Below, one piece after another: positions 1 to 8,258 of a stretch of DNA of 64,000 bases. Under the pieces are notes generated by a model. It was not told the origin of the DNA. It saw only the letters and a program-made list of their open reading frames with translations, and made no database searches. The translations under genes and the position numbers were made by a program. Within the stretch, counting starts at the first letter, position 1, and each line of letters opens with the position of its first letter. The stretch is from Pseudorhodobacter antarcticus (lineage in GTDB: Bacteria; Pseudomonadota; Alphaproteobacteria; Rhodobacterales; Rhodobacteraceae): the NCBI GenBank assembly GCA_945862435.1, contig CAMAXX010000003.1:1-64000 (forward strand), in the 5' to 3' direction.

Positions 1-268
1 AGGCCAAGGCCCAACTTCTCTACCAAGTCAGATATGCTGCGATTTGACGCCGTTCGCGTCAGTCCGCCCGCATATCCCTTCAATTTCCAAACATTTCAAA
101 GAGCGGTAGGCCAGTCTTCAGTCTTTTCGTCTAACCTAGGACAACAAAACAACAGCAAACACCCAAACCTTGGGCGTCCCTGCCACTGTGCATCCAATCC
201 TTCTGCGCTGCGTTTCCGCCGCTCTCTCCGATCCGATCCCGCATCGCTGCGTCGTCTCGTCTTCAGTG
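1..268 (-). other. Probable rRNA-operon leader (16S gene beyond left edge)
   Basis: Read on the minus strand, this stretch begins just after a promoter-like element and runs out of the window at base 1. It has the layout of an alphaproteobacterial rrn leader: a promoter, a leader of about 170 bases, a boxA-like CGCTCTTTGAAA (94-105), then a GGGATATGCGGGCGG-type segment that in my recollection precedes 16S genes in Rhodobacterales. Short ORFs across it look like chance. The 16S gene itself is not in the window, so this is an inference from layout and motif recall. Confidence 0.55.
94..105 (-). promoter_or_regulatory. boxA-like antitermination element
   Basis: The minus strand reads CGCTCTTTGAAA, close to the bacterial rrn boxA consensus TGCTCTTTAACA, which binds NusB/NusE to suppress Rho termination in rRNA operons. 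Its place downstream of the 275-303 promoter fits that role. Confidence 0.5.
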
Positions 269-274
269 AAGCGG

Positions 275-303
275 TATCTAGGCCCACAACAAAAAACCCG
301 CAA
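275..303 (-). promoter_or_regulatory. Putative sigma-70-type rrn promoter
   Basis: On the minus strand TTGCGG (298-303) is followed by exactly 17 bases and TAGATA (275-280). The spacing is ideal for a housekeeping sigma factor, and the element sits directly upstream of the boxA-containing leader. The predicted transcription start is near 268. Confidence 0.5.
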
Positions 304-502
304 GAGGGAAAATGATGAAATGTGACAGATTTTTGAACATTCCTTATTTTGTTGATGGTTTTCGCGGCACCCGCACAAAACCGCAGCGGTTAACTATAGC
401 GCGGCGCTGGCGCTGGTTGTGTGTCGGGGGGCGTTAACCATCTAAAGGAGGAAATCAGCGCTGATTCGGATGGAGAATCAATGGCTGGCAGCCTTGGGAC
501 AG

Positions 503-550
503 CCGTATGCTTCGCGTATGTTCTGCGTATGCCATCCGTATGGCATCCGT
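503..550. repeat. 11-bp periodic array of CGTATG
   Basis: CGTATG occurs four times at 504, 515, 526 and 537, exactly 11 bp apart, each preceded by C or G, with a decayed fifth unit (CCGTCAC) at 547. The last two units also form a dyad, ATGCCAT (529-535) and ATGGCAT (540-546). A period near one helical turn would place all copies on one DNA face. No ORF explains it. A binding array or a chance microsatellite are both possible. Confidence 0.6.
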
Positions 551-631
551 CACTACACATGTAGGGCGGCGGACTGCCCGCGCAGACAATCCCCCTTGGC
601 ACGGGATCAAGGCGCAAAGCGCCGCCGCGCC

Positions 632-658
632 GCGCCCTCCCTCCCCCCGGGAGGGCGC
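632..658. repeat. GC-rich perfect hairpin
   Basis: Arms GCGCCCTCCC (632-641) and GGGAGGGCGC (649-658) are perfectly complementary over 10 bp with a 7-base loop. No T-tract follows, so it is not a standard terminator. It lies in gene-free DNA between the rrn promoter and the REP-like units. Confidence 0.6.
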
Positions 659-663
659 ACTTT

Positions 664-688
664 GCCGCCAATGCCTAGAACTGGCGGC
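664..688. repeat. Short inverted repeat
   Basis: Arms GCCGCCA (664-670) and TGGCGGC (682-688) flank an 11-base loop, immediately after the 632-658 hairpin. Function is unknown; it adds to the density of palindromes in this gene-free stretch. Confidence 0.45.
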
Positions 689-786
689 GGGGGAACGGAA
701 CCATAAAGTGTGCAGAACTTCTGGAGGAGCGCCCGCCCGAGGGAGTGCGCGGCACTGGGGTGGGATTGTGGGTGGGGGGTTTGGAG

Positions 787-861
787 TAGGGTGCGTGATT
801 TCACGCACCATTTGAAGCAGGCCATCGCGGGGGAAACGGTGCGTGCAAGCACACACCCTAC
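787..861. repeat. REP-like palindrome pair, copy 1
   Basis: The first half (787-811) is a hairpin with arms GGTGCGTGA (790-798) and TCACGCACC (801-809), preceded by TA-GG. The second half (838-861) is an inverted cousin, GGTGCGTG around CAAG, ending in CACCCTAC with one arm mismatch. Together they form a head-to-head pair like a bacterial interspersed mosaic element. Copy 2 lies at 917-990. Confidence 0.7.
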
Positions 862-916
862 AGCTGGCTACAACTCGCTAGGGTGGGACAGAATGTTGGG
901 GGTTTTCGGTAGCGAG

Positions 917-990
917 TAGGGTGCGTGATTTCACGCACCATTAAGGGCAATGCATTGCGGCGAGATGGTGCGTGCAAGCACGCACCCTAC
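917..990. repeat. REP-like palindrome pair, copy 2
   Basis: The half at 917-941 is identical over 25 bases to 787-811. The half at 965-990 is a perfect hairpin, GGTGCGTGC (967-975) with GCACGCACC (978-986), and ends in CTAC. The spacing between halves (about 25 bases) matches copy 1, so this is a duplicated two-palindrome unit. It sits just downstream of the HEPN-like gene's stop codon. Confidence 0.7.
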
Positions 991-1026
991 AGCGCTTGCT
1001 GCGCTTGCTAAAAGATTTCTAGGAAA

Positions 1027-1632
1027 TTAGACCTTTTGTGTTATCGCCAAAAATTCTTCCTTCAGATTTATATGCCGTGACTTAAGTCGAACTGGCATTT
1101 TGAACTTAGCAGGCAAATCAGCGATGTCTTCCCCGTCCCGATTAAAAACATGGCGACGAAGGCCGAGAGCAAAAAGCAACGATGCCGTTTTTGCAATATC
1201 GTGAGAGACATTGTCTAAGTCTGAAAGGGAAATCAGCGATACCGACTGCTGTGAACCAACTTTGCGGGATGCTCTTGTCCACAAGGTCGCTGCTTCTTCC
1301 GTCGCATCCACTCTAAGTGAATGCGCAACAATGTTTCTGTTCTCGCGACAAACATCAAAAGCACGGGCTGCAAACTCTGTTATCGCCAATACTTCTTTTG
1401 CTTCTTCGGCTTTCGCAACCGACTCCAGCAAAACTGCGGCAACGGAACTTGAGCCAAGTTGGGCGGTAACTGAATGACCAAGTTCGAGGTTTGTTCCGAT
1501 ATACCGCCAGAGAAGCGCTTTCATTTGATGTTCGGCATAATTGAAGTCGAGCACGATTCTACCTAGCATCCACATAAAAGGCATGCCGTCTTCAGTTTCA
1601 TGAAAATCAGCGAAATGCTCTTCCAATCTCAC
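1027..1632 (-). CDS. HEPN-like hypothetical protein
   Basis: This is a protein of about 201 residues with no family I can name firmly. Residues R99-H104 (RNIVAH) fit the R-N-x3-H signature of HEPN proteins, a helical fold that includes many RNases of toxin-antitoxin and defence systems. The rest is predicted mostly helical, with a basic C-terminus. I chose GTG at 1632, which overlaps the lepA stop codon (GTGA) and suggests translational coupling. An ATG at 1584 would give a 185-residue form. The frame is open up to 1764, but that part lies inside lepA. No antitoxin-like nucleotidyltransferase gene is adjacent. It could equally be a non-catalytic helical protein. Confidence 0.6.
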   Translation of the reverse strand: MRLEEHFADFHETEDGMPFMWMLGRIVLDFNYAEHQMKALLWRYIGTNLELGHSVTAQLGSSSVAAVLLESVAKAEEAKEVLAITEFAARAFDVCRENRNIVAHSLRVDATEEAATLWTRASRKVGSQQSVSLISLSDLDNVSHDIAKTASLLFALGLRRHVFNRDGEDIADLPAKFKMPVRLKSRHINLKEEFLAITQKV

Positions 1633-3428
1633 CCGTCCATCTTCAACGCAGAAATAAACGCCTCCTGCGGAATCTCCACCTTCCCAAACTGGCGCATCCG
1701 TTTCTTGCCTGCCTTCTGCTTCTCCAGCAGTTTCTTCTTGCGCGTGGCATCGCCGCCGTAGCACTTGGCGGTCACGTCTTTGCGCATGGCCGACAGAGTC
1801 TCACGCGCGATCACCCGCGCGCCGATGGCCGCTTGGATTGGGATTTTGAACATATGGCGGGGGATCAGGTCTTTCAGCTTTTCCACCATCGCGCGGCCCC
1901 GTGCTTCGGCCCTGTCCCTATGCACCATCATCGATAGGGCGTCGACGGGTTCTTCGTTGACCAGAATAGACATTTTCACCAGAAAATCCTCGCGGTATTC
2001 GCTGATGGCATAGTCAAAGCTGGCATAGCCTTGGGTGACGGATTTCAGGCGGTCGTAGAAATCGAACACCACCTCGGCCAAGGGCAGATCATAAACCACC
2101 ATCGCGCGGTTGCCTGCGTAGGACAGGTCTTGCTGGATGCCGCGGCGGTCTTGGCACAGTTTCAGCACATCGCCCAAATATTCGTCGGGCACCATGATGG
2201 TGGCTTTGATGCGCGGCTCTTCGATATGGTCGATATAGGTCAGGTCGGGCATATCGGCGGGGTTGTGCAGATCGCGCACCTCGCCGTCTTTCATATGCAG
2301 TTTGAAGACCACGGATGGCGCGGTGGTGATTAGGTCGATGTCATATTCGCGTTCTAAGCGGTCGCGGATGACTTCCAGATGCAACAGGCCAAGGAAGCCG
2401 CAGCGAAAGCCAAAGCCAAGGGCGGCGCTGGTTTCCATTTCGGTGCTAAAGCTGGCATCGTTGAGGGACAGCTTTTCAATTGCATCGCGCAGGTTTTCAA
2501 ATTCGTTGGCGTCCACAGGGAACAGGCCGCAGAACACCACGGGCTGGGCGGGTTTGAAACCAGGCAGCGGGGCGTCGCAGCCCTTCTTCTCATGCGTGAT
2601 GGTATCGCCGACGCGGGTGTCGCGCACCTGTTTAATGCTGGCGGTGAAAATGCCAATCTCGCCTGGCCCAAGTTCGGCGATATCGACCATTTGAGGTTTT
2701 AGCACGGCCAGTTTATCAATGCCGTAAACCGCGTTGGTTTGCATCATGCGGACGCGGTCGCCTTTTTTGACCAAGCCGTCCATGACGCGGATCATCACGA
2801 CAACGCCAAGATAGGGGTCGTACCAACTGTCCACCAGCATCGCCTTTAAGGGCGCATCGCGGTCGCCTTTGGGGGCGGGCAGACGGGTGACGATGGCCTC
2901 TAGAACATCGGGAATCCCCAGCCCCGATTTGGCAGAGATATGAACAGCGTCTGATGCATCCAGCCCGATCACATCTTCGATCTGCTGGGCCACGCGTTCG
3001 GGTTCGGCGGCGGGCAGATCGATTTTATTCAGAACGGGCACAATTTCGTGGCCTGCGTCTAGAGCTTGGTAAACGTTGGCAAGCGTCTGCGCCTCGACCC
3101 CTTGGCTGGCATCGACAACCAAAAGCGAACCTTCGACAGCCCGCATGGAACGCGACACCTCGTAGGCAAAGTCCACATGGCCGGGGGTGTCGATCAGGTT
3201 CAGGATATAGGTTTTGCCATCCTTCGCGGGATATTCAATGCGCACTGTGTTGGCTTTGATGGTGATACCGCGCTCGCGCTCGATATCCATGCTGTCCAGC
3301 AACTGGGCCTTCATGTCGCGGTCGGCCACTGTGCCCGTCGATTGGATCAAACGGTCAGCCAAGGTGGATTTACCGTGGTCAATATGCGCCACGATCGAAA
3401 AATTACGGATAAGATCAAGATTTGTCAT
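1629..3428 (-). CDS. lepA: Elongation factor 4 (LepA)
   Basis: LepA is a ribosome-bound translational GTPase, linked to back-translocation and 30S biogenesis. The 599-residue product has the usual family length. Visible motifs are AHIDHGKST (residues 14-22, P-loop), DTPGHVDF (G3) and NKIDLP (G4), followed by the EF-G-like domains III and V and the LepA-specific C-terminal domain ending in lysine-rich segments. I chose the ATG at 3428 because [20 protein letters not shown] is the typical start; the frame is open to 3521 but that extension is proline-rich and unlike the family. It is divergent from pncB. Confidence 0.97.
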   Translation of the reverse strand: MTNLDLIRNFSIVAHIDHGKSTLADRLIQSTGTVADRDMKAQLLDSMDIERERGITIKANTVRIEYPAKDGKTYILNLIDTPGHVDFAYEVSRSMRAVEGSLLVVDASQGVEAQTLANVYQALDAGHEIVPVLNKIDLPAAEPERVAQQIEDVIGLDASDAVHISAKSGLGIPDVLEAIVTRLPAPKGDRDAPLKAMLVDSWYDPYLGVVVMIRVMDGLVKKGDRVRMMQTNAVYGIDKLAVLKPQMVDIAELGPGEIGIFTASIKQVRDTRVGDTITHEKKGCDAPLPGFKPAQPVVFCGLFPVDANEFENLRDAIEKLSLNDASFSTEMETSAALGFGFRCGFLGLLHLEVIRDRLEREYDIDLITTAPSVVFKLHMKDGEVRDLHNPADMPDLTYIDHIEEPRIKATIMVPDEYLGDVLKLCQDRRGIQQDLSYAGNRAMVVYDLPLAEVVFDFYDRLKSVTQGYASFDYAISEYREDFLVKMSILVNEEPVDALSMMVHRDRAEARGRAMVEKLKDLIPRHMFKIPIQAAIGARVIARETLSAMRKDVTAKCYGGDATRKKKLLEKQKAGKKRMRQFGKVEIPQEAFISALKMDG

Positions 3429-3566
3429 GCGCGCGATATAGCGGGGATTGGCCCATGGGGGAAGGGGGTTGATCTGCGCCGCGATCTGCGGGGCGATCAC
3501 AGCTTGCGCAAGAGCTTGCACATGGCAGCGCGCTTTGGTCTAACCATGCCTAAAAGGGAGGCGCAG

Positions 3567-4859
3567 ATGGTCGATATCGCCACGCGGGTGCATAACCACA
3601 ATTGGAAAATTGACCCCATTGTGCGGTCCTTGATCGATACAGATTTTTACAAGCTGCTGATGTGCCAATCGATTTTCCGCAATCGGCCAGGCACGACGGT
3701 GACGTTCAGTCTGATAAACCGCTCGACCGCCCTGCGCCTTGCCGATTTGATCGACGAAGGCGAGCTGCGCGAACAACTGGATCATGTGCGCAGCCTGTCC
3801 TTGCGGCGGGGCGAAAGCACATGGCTGCGCGGCAATACCTTTTACGGCAAGCGGCAGATGTTCCGCCCCGATTTTATGGAATGGTTTGAGGGTATGCGCC
3901 TGCCTGACTATCACCTAGAAAAGCGCGATGGCCAGTACGAGCTGACCTTTCAGGGCAATTGGCCCGAGGTGATGCTGTGGGAAATTCCCGCCCTATCGGT
4001 GCTGATGGAACTGCGATCCCGCGCGGTGACGGCCAAGCAGGGCAAGTTTGAATTGCAGGTGCTGTATGCGCGCGGCATGACGCGGCTTTGGGAAAAAATC
4101 GAACGGCTGCGCGGCATCGAAGGGCTGCGCATTGCCGATTTCGGCACGCGGCGGCGGCATTCTTACCTGTGGCAAGATTGGTGCGTGCAGGCAATGCAGG
4201 AAGGTTTGGGTTCCAAGTTTACAGGCACCTCCAACTGCCGCATCGCTATGCAGCACGATATCGAGGCGATTGGCACGAATGCGCATGAATTGCCGATGGT
4301 TTATTCCGCGTTGGCCGATACCGATGCCGAACTGGCGCAGGCCCCCTATAAGGTGCTGGCCGATTGGCACGAAGAACATGACGGCAACCTGCGCATCATG
4401 CTGCCTGATACCTATGGCACTGCGGGATTTCTTCAACGTGCCCCAGATTGGCTGGCCAGTTGGACGGGGATACGGATTGACAGCGGCGATCCTGCGACAG
4501 GCGCGGAAACCGCGATCAAATGGTGGCGCGAGCGCGGCGAGGATCCCACACAGAAACTTGTAATTTTCTCGGACGGGCTGGATGTGGACAAAATCATCGA
4601 ATTGCACAAACAATTCTATGGTCGCGTGAAAGTGTCCTTTGGCTGGGGCACCATGCTGACCAACGATTTTCGGGGCCTTGCCGAAGGCGACGGGCTTGCG
4701 CCTTTTAGTTTGGTCTGCAAAGCCATCGCCGCCAACGGCCGCCCCACGGTCAAACTGTCAGACAACCCGAACAAGGCGATGGGGCCGAAGGATCAGATTG
4801 AACGTTACAAGCGGGTGTTCGGCGTGGGCGATCAAGCGATGATCGACGTGGTTGTCTGA
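3567..4859 (+). CDS. pncB: Nicotinate phosphoribosyltransferase
   Basis: PncB converts nicotinate and PRPP to nicotinate mononucleotide in NAD salvage, in the cytoplasm. The 430-residue protein has DFYKLLMCQ near the start, the [10 protein letters not shown] block with H198 as the likely phosphorylated histidine, the TGTSNC phosphoribosyl-binding region, and IRIDSGDP and FSDGLD motifs further on. The start at 3567 is chosen over the ATG at 3546 because AGGGAGG at about 3555-3561 is a good ribosome site for it. It stands alone, divergent from lepA. Confidence 0.93.
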   Translation: MVDIATRVHNHNWKIDPIVRSLIDTDFYKLLMCQSIFRNRPGTTVTFSLINRSTALRLADLIDEGELREQLDHVRSLSLRRGESTWLRGNTFYGKRQMFRPDFMEWFEGMRLPDYHLEKRDGQYELTFQGNWPEVMLWEIPALSVLMELRSRAVTAKQGKFELQVLYARGMTRLWEKIERLRGIEGLRIADFGTRRRHSYLWQDWCVQAMQEGLGSKFTGTSNCRIAMQHDIEAIGTNAHELPMVYSALADTDAELAQAPYKVLADWHEEHDGNLRIMLPDTYGTAGFLQRAPDWLASWTGIRIDSGDPATGAETAIKWWRERGEDPTQKLVIFSDGLDVDKIIELHKQFYGRVKVSFGWGTMLTNDFRGLAEGDGLAPFSLVCKAIAANGRPTVKLSDNPNKAMGPKDQIERYKRVFGVGDQAMIDVVV

Positions 4860-5140
4860 CAGCCGAAGTGTTGGTTAGATGTTAACCTTGAAAGATGCCA
4901 AAAGGCTATAAATTTGCGCAAAAGACTACTAATTTTTGCCCCATAAGGATTTATACGTATATCCTTTATAATAAATGTCGCGAATCTAAATAGGTCTCGG
5001 CCTATCGCAATTATAACATAAAATCGCATTAAGATACTTCTTTTCCTATTTCCTATACTAAAGGAAGTGTCTGCTAGACTTCACTTAGAATTGGACTCCG
5101 AATATGTCATTAACCATATTTTAAGCAAGGAGATCGCAAA
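4860..5140. other. AT-rich intergenic region
   Basis: These 281 bases are visibly richer in A and T than the flanking housekeeping DNA. A TATACT hexamer lies at 5054-5059 and could be a -10 box, though no convincing -35 partner is seen. AAGGAG at about 5129-5134 is the ribosome site for the gene at 5141. The base shift suggests that the following two-gene block was acquired or is weakly conserved. Confidence 0.5.
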
Positions 5141-5920
5141 ATGGTTACGCGCATTTGTTGTGCACACGCAGGCGGCCAAGGCAAAACGACTGTCACACAG
5201 GCATTGTTTTTGGCGGGCATTGACGCTGGATACGAGCTTTCGCTTGCTTCAGCAGATTTTATTGACGAATCGGGTAAATCAAAACTGGGTCGGATGTTCG
5301 ATGGCAAGGTCACCGAACTGGGCACTGGGCCATCCGTGTCTTTGGCCAAAGAGTCCAGCGACCTTAGCGCCAACGTGCGCTATTGGGATCCAATGGGCGA
5401 CATCCTGTTGAAGGGCAATGTCATCGTTGATCTGGGGGCAAACGTTGTCGACCAAATCCTGAACTGGGGCACAATTCGCCGTGCGGGCCAAATGCTGTCG
5501 TCGCGGGCCGCACCGCAAATCGACGTTTTCCTAGTTTGCAAGGCTGAACGCCGCGCGATTGACGATATGTCAGATCTTATTTCACGCTTTGGCAACCACG
5601 AAAGCCTTCCAGTTCGCAAAATATTCGTTGTGTTGAACGAATCTGCAGGCACGTTTGATGGCTTGGACATCCGCAAAAGCGTGATTAGAACCCCAGTCAA
5701 GGCAGAGGTGGACTTTATCCGCATGCCACGTTGCAACTCGGAACTTTGGGTGCCGATGGAACAGCGCTATGTGTCGGTCAAAAACGCATTGGAATTGGGC
5801 GAAGCAAAAACCGCCGAAGCCCTTGGCGTGGATATGTGGAGCGTGTTTTCAGGGATCGACGATCTGAAATCTTGGTATGACGAGTTGAAAGTTGAATTTA
5901 GACGCGTGGATGCGATCTAA
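5141..5920 (+). CDS. P-loop ATPase, StbB/TraL/ParA-like
   Basis: This cytoplasmic protein of 259 residues opens with a beta strand and a Walker A loop, GGQGKTT (residues 11-17). It lacks the extra signature lysine of classical ParA/MinD loops (alanine at residue 10). A Walker B-like strand, VIVDLGAN (94-101), resembles plasmid StbB/TraL/MobD-type nucleotide-binding proteins. Later strands DVFLVCKAE and KIFVVLNES look like the central sheet of a SIMIBI-type fold. The gene follows an AT-rich spacer and has a good AAGGAG site. The next gene on the same strand (6185) is of unknown function and may be its partner. The precise role is not known; plasmid or conjugation ancestry is an inference from motifs only. 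Confidence 0.65.
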   Translation: MVTRICCAHAGGQGKTTVTQALFLAGIDAGYELSLASADFIDESGKSKLGRMFDGKVTELGTGPSVSLAKESSDLSANVRYWDPMGDILLKGNVIVDLGANVVDQILNWGTIRRAGQMLSSRAAPQIDVFLVCKAERRAIDDMSDLISRFGNHESLPVRKIFVVLNESAGTFDGLDIRKSVIRTPVKAEVDFIRMPRCNSELWVPMEQRYVSVKNALELGEAKTAEALGVDMWSVFSGIDDLKSWYDELKVEFRRVDAI

Positions 5921-5933
5921 TAAACGCAAAGTC

Positions 5934-5960
5934 CGCGCCACATTGATCCAATGTGGCGCG
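5934..5960. repeat. Perfect 12-bp hairpin between the two module genes
   Basis: Arms CGCGCCACATTG (5934-5945) and CAATGTGGCGCG (5949-5960) are perfectly complementary with a 3-base loop. No T-tract follows on either strand, so it is not a classical intrinsic terminator. It lies 13 bases after the stop of the P-loop ATPase gene and could be an attenuating or mRNA-protecting structure, or an operator. Confidence 0.6.
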
Positions 5961-6184
5961 TATCAAAAGCTAAAAATGTGTCCGTTTTAGTCAGGGAATA
6001 ATGTGCAACTGATAATTTCTGCAAAAAGCGGATGTATCCATCCGCACGATATGGTTTATATAAATGCAGGAAATTAACGTCCTTTCGTCTGGCCCCAATG
6101 TAGAATTTAATTCTGCGATCAATGTTCTGTGCTTTTTTCCATGCGCCCTGAACTTGCTTCGCGCCACAAGGGGGCGTGCATAGC

Positions 6185-7618
6185 ATGGCCAAAATCGACG
6201 TCGAAGATATGACGCTTGCCAGATGGATTATTCTGGTCGGCCAGAATGGAATTTCACTGCTTGAAAAAGGCCGCAACGACAGATTTGACGTGATCGTTGA
6301 CTACCGTTGGGGGCCGATGAACGCAGCGGTGCTGATCCACAAACTTCTGTCCTATGTCCCAACATCTGAAGTTTGTGATGTGGTTTTGGATGATCTTGTC
6401 ACGCGCGTTTCCTATTCCGATCCGGGCATCATCCTGTCTGGTTCCAGTGTGACCGAGGATTTCGGGCGGGTTGCGGTACATTTCTTTGACATTCTGAAAC
6501 ACCGCGCCTGTCGATTGGAAAGCGAAAGATCCGATCTTGAAGAATTGGTCGAGGCTTTTTCCCCGTTTTTCATTCGGATCAGGCGCTTTGTTCTGCGCAG
6601 CCCGACACAGGATTTCCGCTATATTGTATCGGTCGATACTGCGGCGGTAATGAAAAAACCATACGGGTGGTTTGGCGAGATAAGAACGGCCTTGTCTACG
6701 GTTTTGATAGGTCGACCGACAGCGGGCATGAATTTGAAAGATGGCGATGCGGCGCAGGGGACTGAAACAACCGTGCAAGTATCTGCGCCAATACTCAAGG
6801 ATATTGCCGCCGCCATTAGCAGCCCGATAACGGCTGAAATCGCACATCCGATCCCTGTAACTGTTCGTGTTCCTGTTCCTGTTCCTGTTTCTGTGTCTGT
6901 TTCTGTTTCTGACCCACCGACATCATCGCGCGGCAGCAAAGGCAAGTTGACCTTTATCTTCTCCGCAAGTGACGACCCTGCGATCGCGCTTTTGGCTGCG
7001 GGTGTTGTATGGTCGTTGCCAAAAGAAAAAGGTCAGACAAGCCCAATCACTGTCACCGAAATCGGAGTGTATCGCAAAAAACTTAGCAGCCCGTTTCGCA
7101 AACTTATTGGCGTGACCGCGCATCAAGAAACTGAAACCCTACCGATGCCGAACGACAGGCTGGAACGTTTGATCCAAGACATCGCTGCCTATGCAGATCA
7201 GCCAGGCGATCATGTTTTGTTTTTTGGATATGAGATGCTATCGACCGATTTGCTGATCCATATCAGCCGCTTTTTGCAAGACGCTGCGGTGAGATATCAG
7301 ATCATCGTTTGCAATGACTCGGTCGCCAGAACGTCGCAATTGATGGGTTTTGAAACCGTTTTTGATGGCCTTGCGCGCAAATCTTGGATCTATCTTGAAG
7401 GCCCAGACGTACGTCGCGCCCCTTTGCGAACCCATTTGCCGCACTGGAAAACGTACAAAACAGCGCGTTTAGACGATGCGATTTTGAAGAAAATTATGGA
7501 GGGCGAGTTTCGGGTTGTTGAGAAACTGAGATCGTCCAAAACTAATCTATCCAACGCGCAATCCAGCACATTTGCGCTTTGGCTGGCAGAATTCGGCGCC
7601 TCTATCTCGGACAGTTAA
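6185..7618 (+). CDS. Unknown protein with Val-X repeat linker
   Basis: I do not recognise this 477-residue protein. It has two globular-looking parts. Residues 1-215 are mixed alpha/beta; residues 252-477 contain strand-like stretches such as KLTFIFSAS and HVLFFGYE. A linker (225-242) of alternating valine with T, R, P or S joins them and is encoded by nine in-frame hexamers. There is no signal peptide and no clear membrane segment. The ATG at 6185 is chosen because AAGGGGG (6168-6174) sits 10 bases before it; a GTG at 6176 is also in frame. It follows the P-loop ATPase gene after 264 bases with a strong hairpin. A shared function with that ATPase is likely only from position. Confidence 0.75.
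   Translation: MAKIDVEDMTLARWIILVGQNGISLLEKGRNDRFDVIVDYRWGPMNAAVLIHKLLSYVPTSEVCDVVLDDLVTRVSYSDPGIILSGSSVTEDFGRVAVHFFDILKHRACRLESERSDLEELVEAFSPFFIRIRRFVLRSPTQDFRYIVSVDTAAVMKKPYGWFGEIRTALSTVLIGRPTAGMNLKDGDAAQGTETTVQVSAPILKDIAAAISSPITAEIAHPIPVTVRVPVPVPVSVSVSVSDPPTSSRGSKGKLTFIFSASDDPAIALLAAGVVWSLPKEKGQTSPITVTEIGVYRKKLSSPFRKLIGVTAHQETETLPMPNDRLERLIQDIAAYADQPGDHVLFFGYEMLSTDLLIHISRFLQDAAVRYQIIVCNDSVARTSQLMGFETVFDGLARKSWIYLEGPDVRRAPLRTHLPHWKTYKTARLDDAILKKIMEGEFRVVEKLRSSKTNLSNAQSSTFALWLAEFGASISDS
6857..6910 (+). repeat. Degenerate hexamer tandem repeat inside CDS
   Basis: Nine consecutive 6-base units run from 6857 to 6910: GTAACT, GTTCGT, GTTCCT three times, then GTTTCT or GTGTCT four times. Each unit encodes Val plus one residue, so copy-number change would alter linker length by two residues without shifting the frame. 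Confidence 0.85.
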
Positions 7619-7647
7619 GCGCTTTTTGACGCCGCACTTTAGGGGCC

Positions 7648-8073
7648 CTAAGGCTCGTCCGTGCTGCCCGCGGCCCTATTGGCCTTGATAACACCGCGCG
7701 TTTTCTTTTCCTGCAATCTGCGCAACTGACTGCCATAGGTCGGTTTGGTGGCGACGCGGCGTTTGGGCGCGATGAGCGCCTTTTGGACAATATCTACCAG
7801 CCTTTCGCGGGCAATCTCGCGGTTGCGGGCTTGGCTGCGGGTCTCATCCACTTGGATCACAATCGCGCCCTCAAGCGTCCAACGCCGCCCTGCCAGTTTT
7901 TTAAGCCGCGCCTTGACTGATGCCGCCAGCGCGGGACAGCGTTCTGCCTCGAACCGCAGCTCAACGGCAGTGGATACCTTATTCACATTCTGCCCACCCG
8001 GCCCCGAGGCGCGCATAAAGCTTTCGCTCAGCTCCCAGTCGGCAATGGAAATGGTATCATTGATGCGCAGCAT
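7648..8073 (-). CDS. arfB: Alternative ribosome-rescue factor B
   Basis: ArfB (YaeJ) is a codon-independent peptidyl-tRNA hydrolase that frees ribosomes stalled on non-stop mRNA. The 141-residue product has the catalytic GGQ motif (residues 26-28) inside SGPGGQNVNK and a lysine/arginine-rich C-terminal tail that in this family enters the empty mRNA channel. The start at 8073 gives the usual family length; the frame is open to 8115, but that extension overlaps the terminator at 8098-8132. It is the only gene between the unknown gene at 6185 (convergent) and that terminator. Confidence 0.95.
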   Translation of the reverse strand: MLRINDTISIADWELSESFMRASGPGGQNVNKVSTAVELRFEAERCPALAASVKARLKKLAGRRWTLEGAIVIQVDETRSQARNREIARERLVDIVQKALIAPKRRVATKPTYGSQLRRLQEKKTRGVIKANRAAGSTDEP

Positions 8074-8097
8074 ATGCCCAACATAGGGCGCGCGCAG

Positions 8098-8132
8098 AAA
8101 AAGAGAAAGGGCCACCGCTAGGCGACCCTTTC
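8098..8132 (-). terminator. Intrinsic terminator of the small transcription unit
   Basis: On the minus strand GAAAGGG plus five partly paired bases, loop TAGC, then the return arm ending in CCCTTTC is followed by TCTTTTT (8105-8098). It ends the transcript predicted to begin near 8287 and separates it from arfB. Confidence 0.75.
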
Positions 8133-8201
8133 CGAGATCTTAGGAGATGGGGAGGTTAGGTTCCTGCCCAATCTGCGGTTCGTTTATCTAAGAGGTTGCC
8201 C

Positions 8202-8258
8202 TTAGAAAACTCTCCCCACGACTGTCCCAACACCACTCTCCAATATCACTCTAGACAC
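8202..8258 (-). CDS. 18-residue small ORF with near-perfect Shine-Dalgarno
   Basis: GTG at 8258 opens an ORF encoding MSRVILESGVGTVVGRVF and ending in TAA at 8202. Directly upstream (8259-8274) the minus strand reads GAAAGGAGGTGATCCA, complementary over its full length to the 3' end of bacterial 16S rRNA, with AGGAGG seven bases from the GTG. Such a site predicts very strong ribosome loading. No homologue comes to mind. The ORF could be a leader peptide, a small protein, or a ribosome-stalling element. Confidence 0.5.
   Translation of the reverse strand: MSRVILESGVGTVVGRVF

Noticed and set aside
34..378. Overlapping short ORFs on both strands (60-93 codons)
   Set aside because: They lie across the rrn promoter and leader, have arginine/serine-rich translations with no domain pattern, and no ribosome site.
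390..919. Several ORFs of 69-133 codons in the gene-free region
   Set aside because: They overlap each other on both strands, are rich in Pro/Arg/Ala as expected of GC-rich non-coding DNA, and are explained by the hairpins and repeats.
3066..3566. Long N-terminal extension of the pncB frame
   Set aside because: It runs antisense through the lepA N-terminal GTPase region; [16 protein letters not shown] with its own AGGGAGG site is the natural start.
7636..7651. TTAGGGGCCCTAA palindrome as a terminator between convergent genes
   Set aside because: Stem without a loop and no T-run on either strand; it may be chance at the arfB stop codon.
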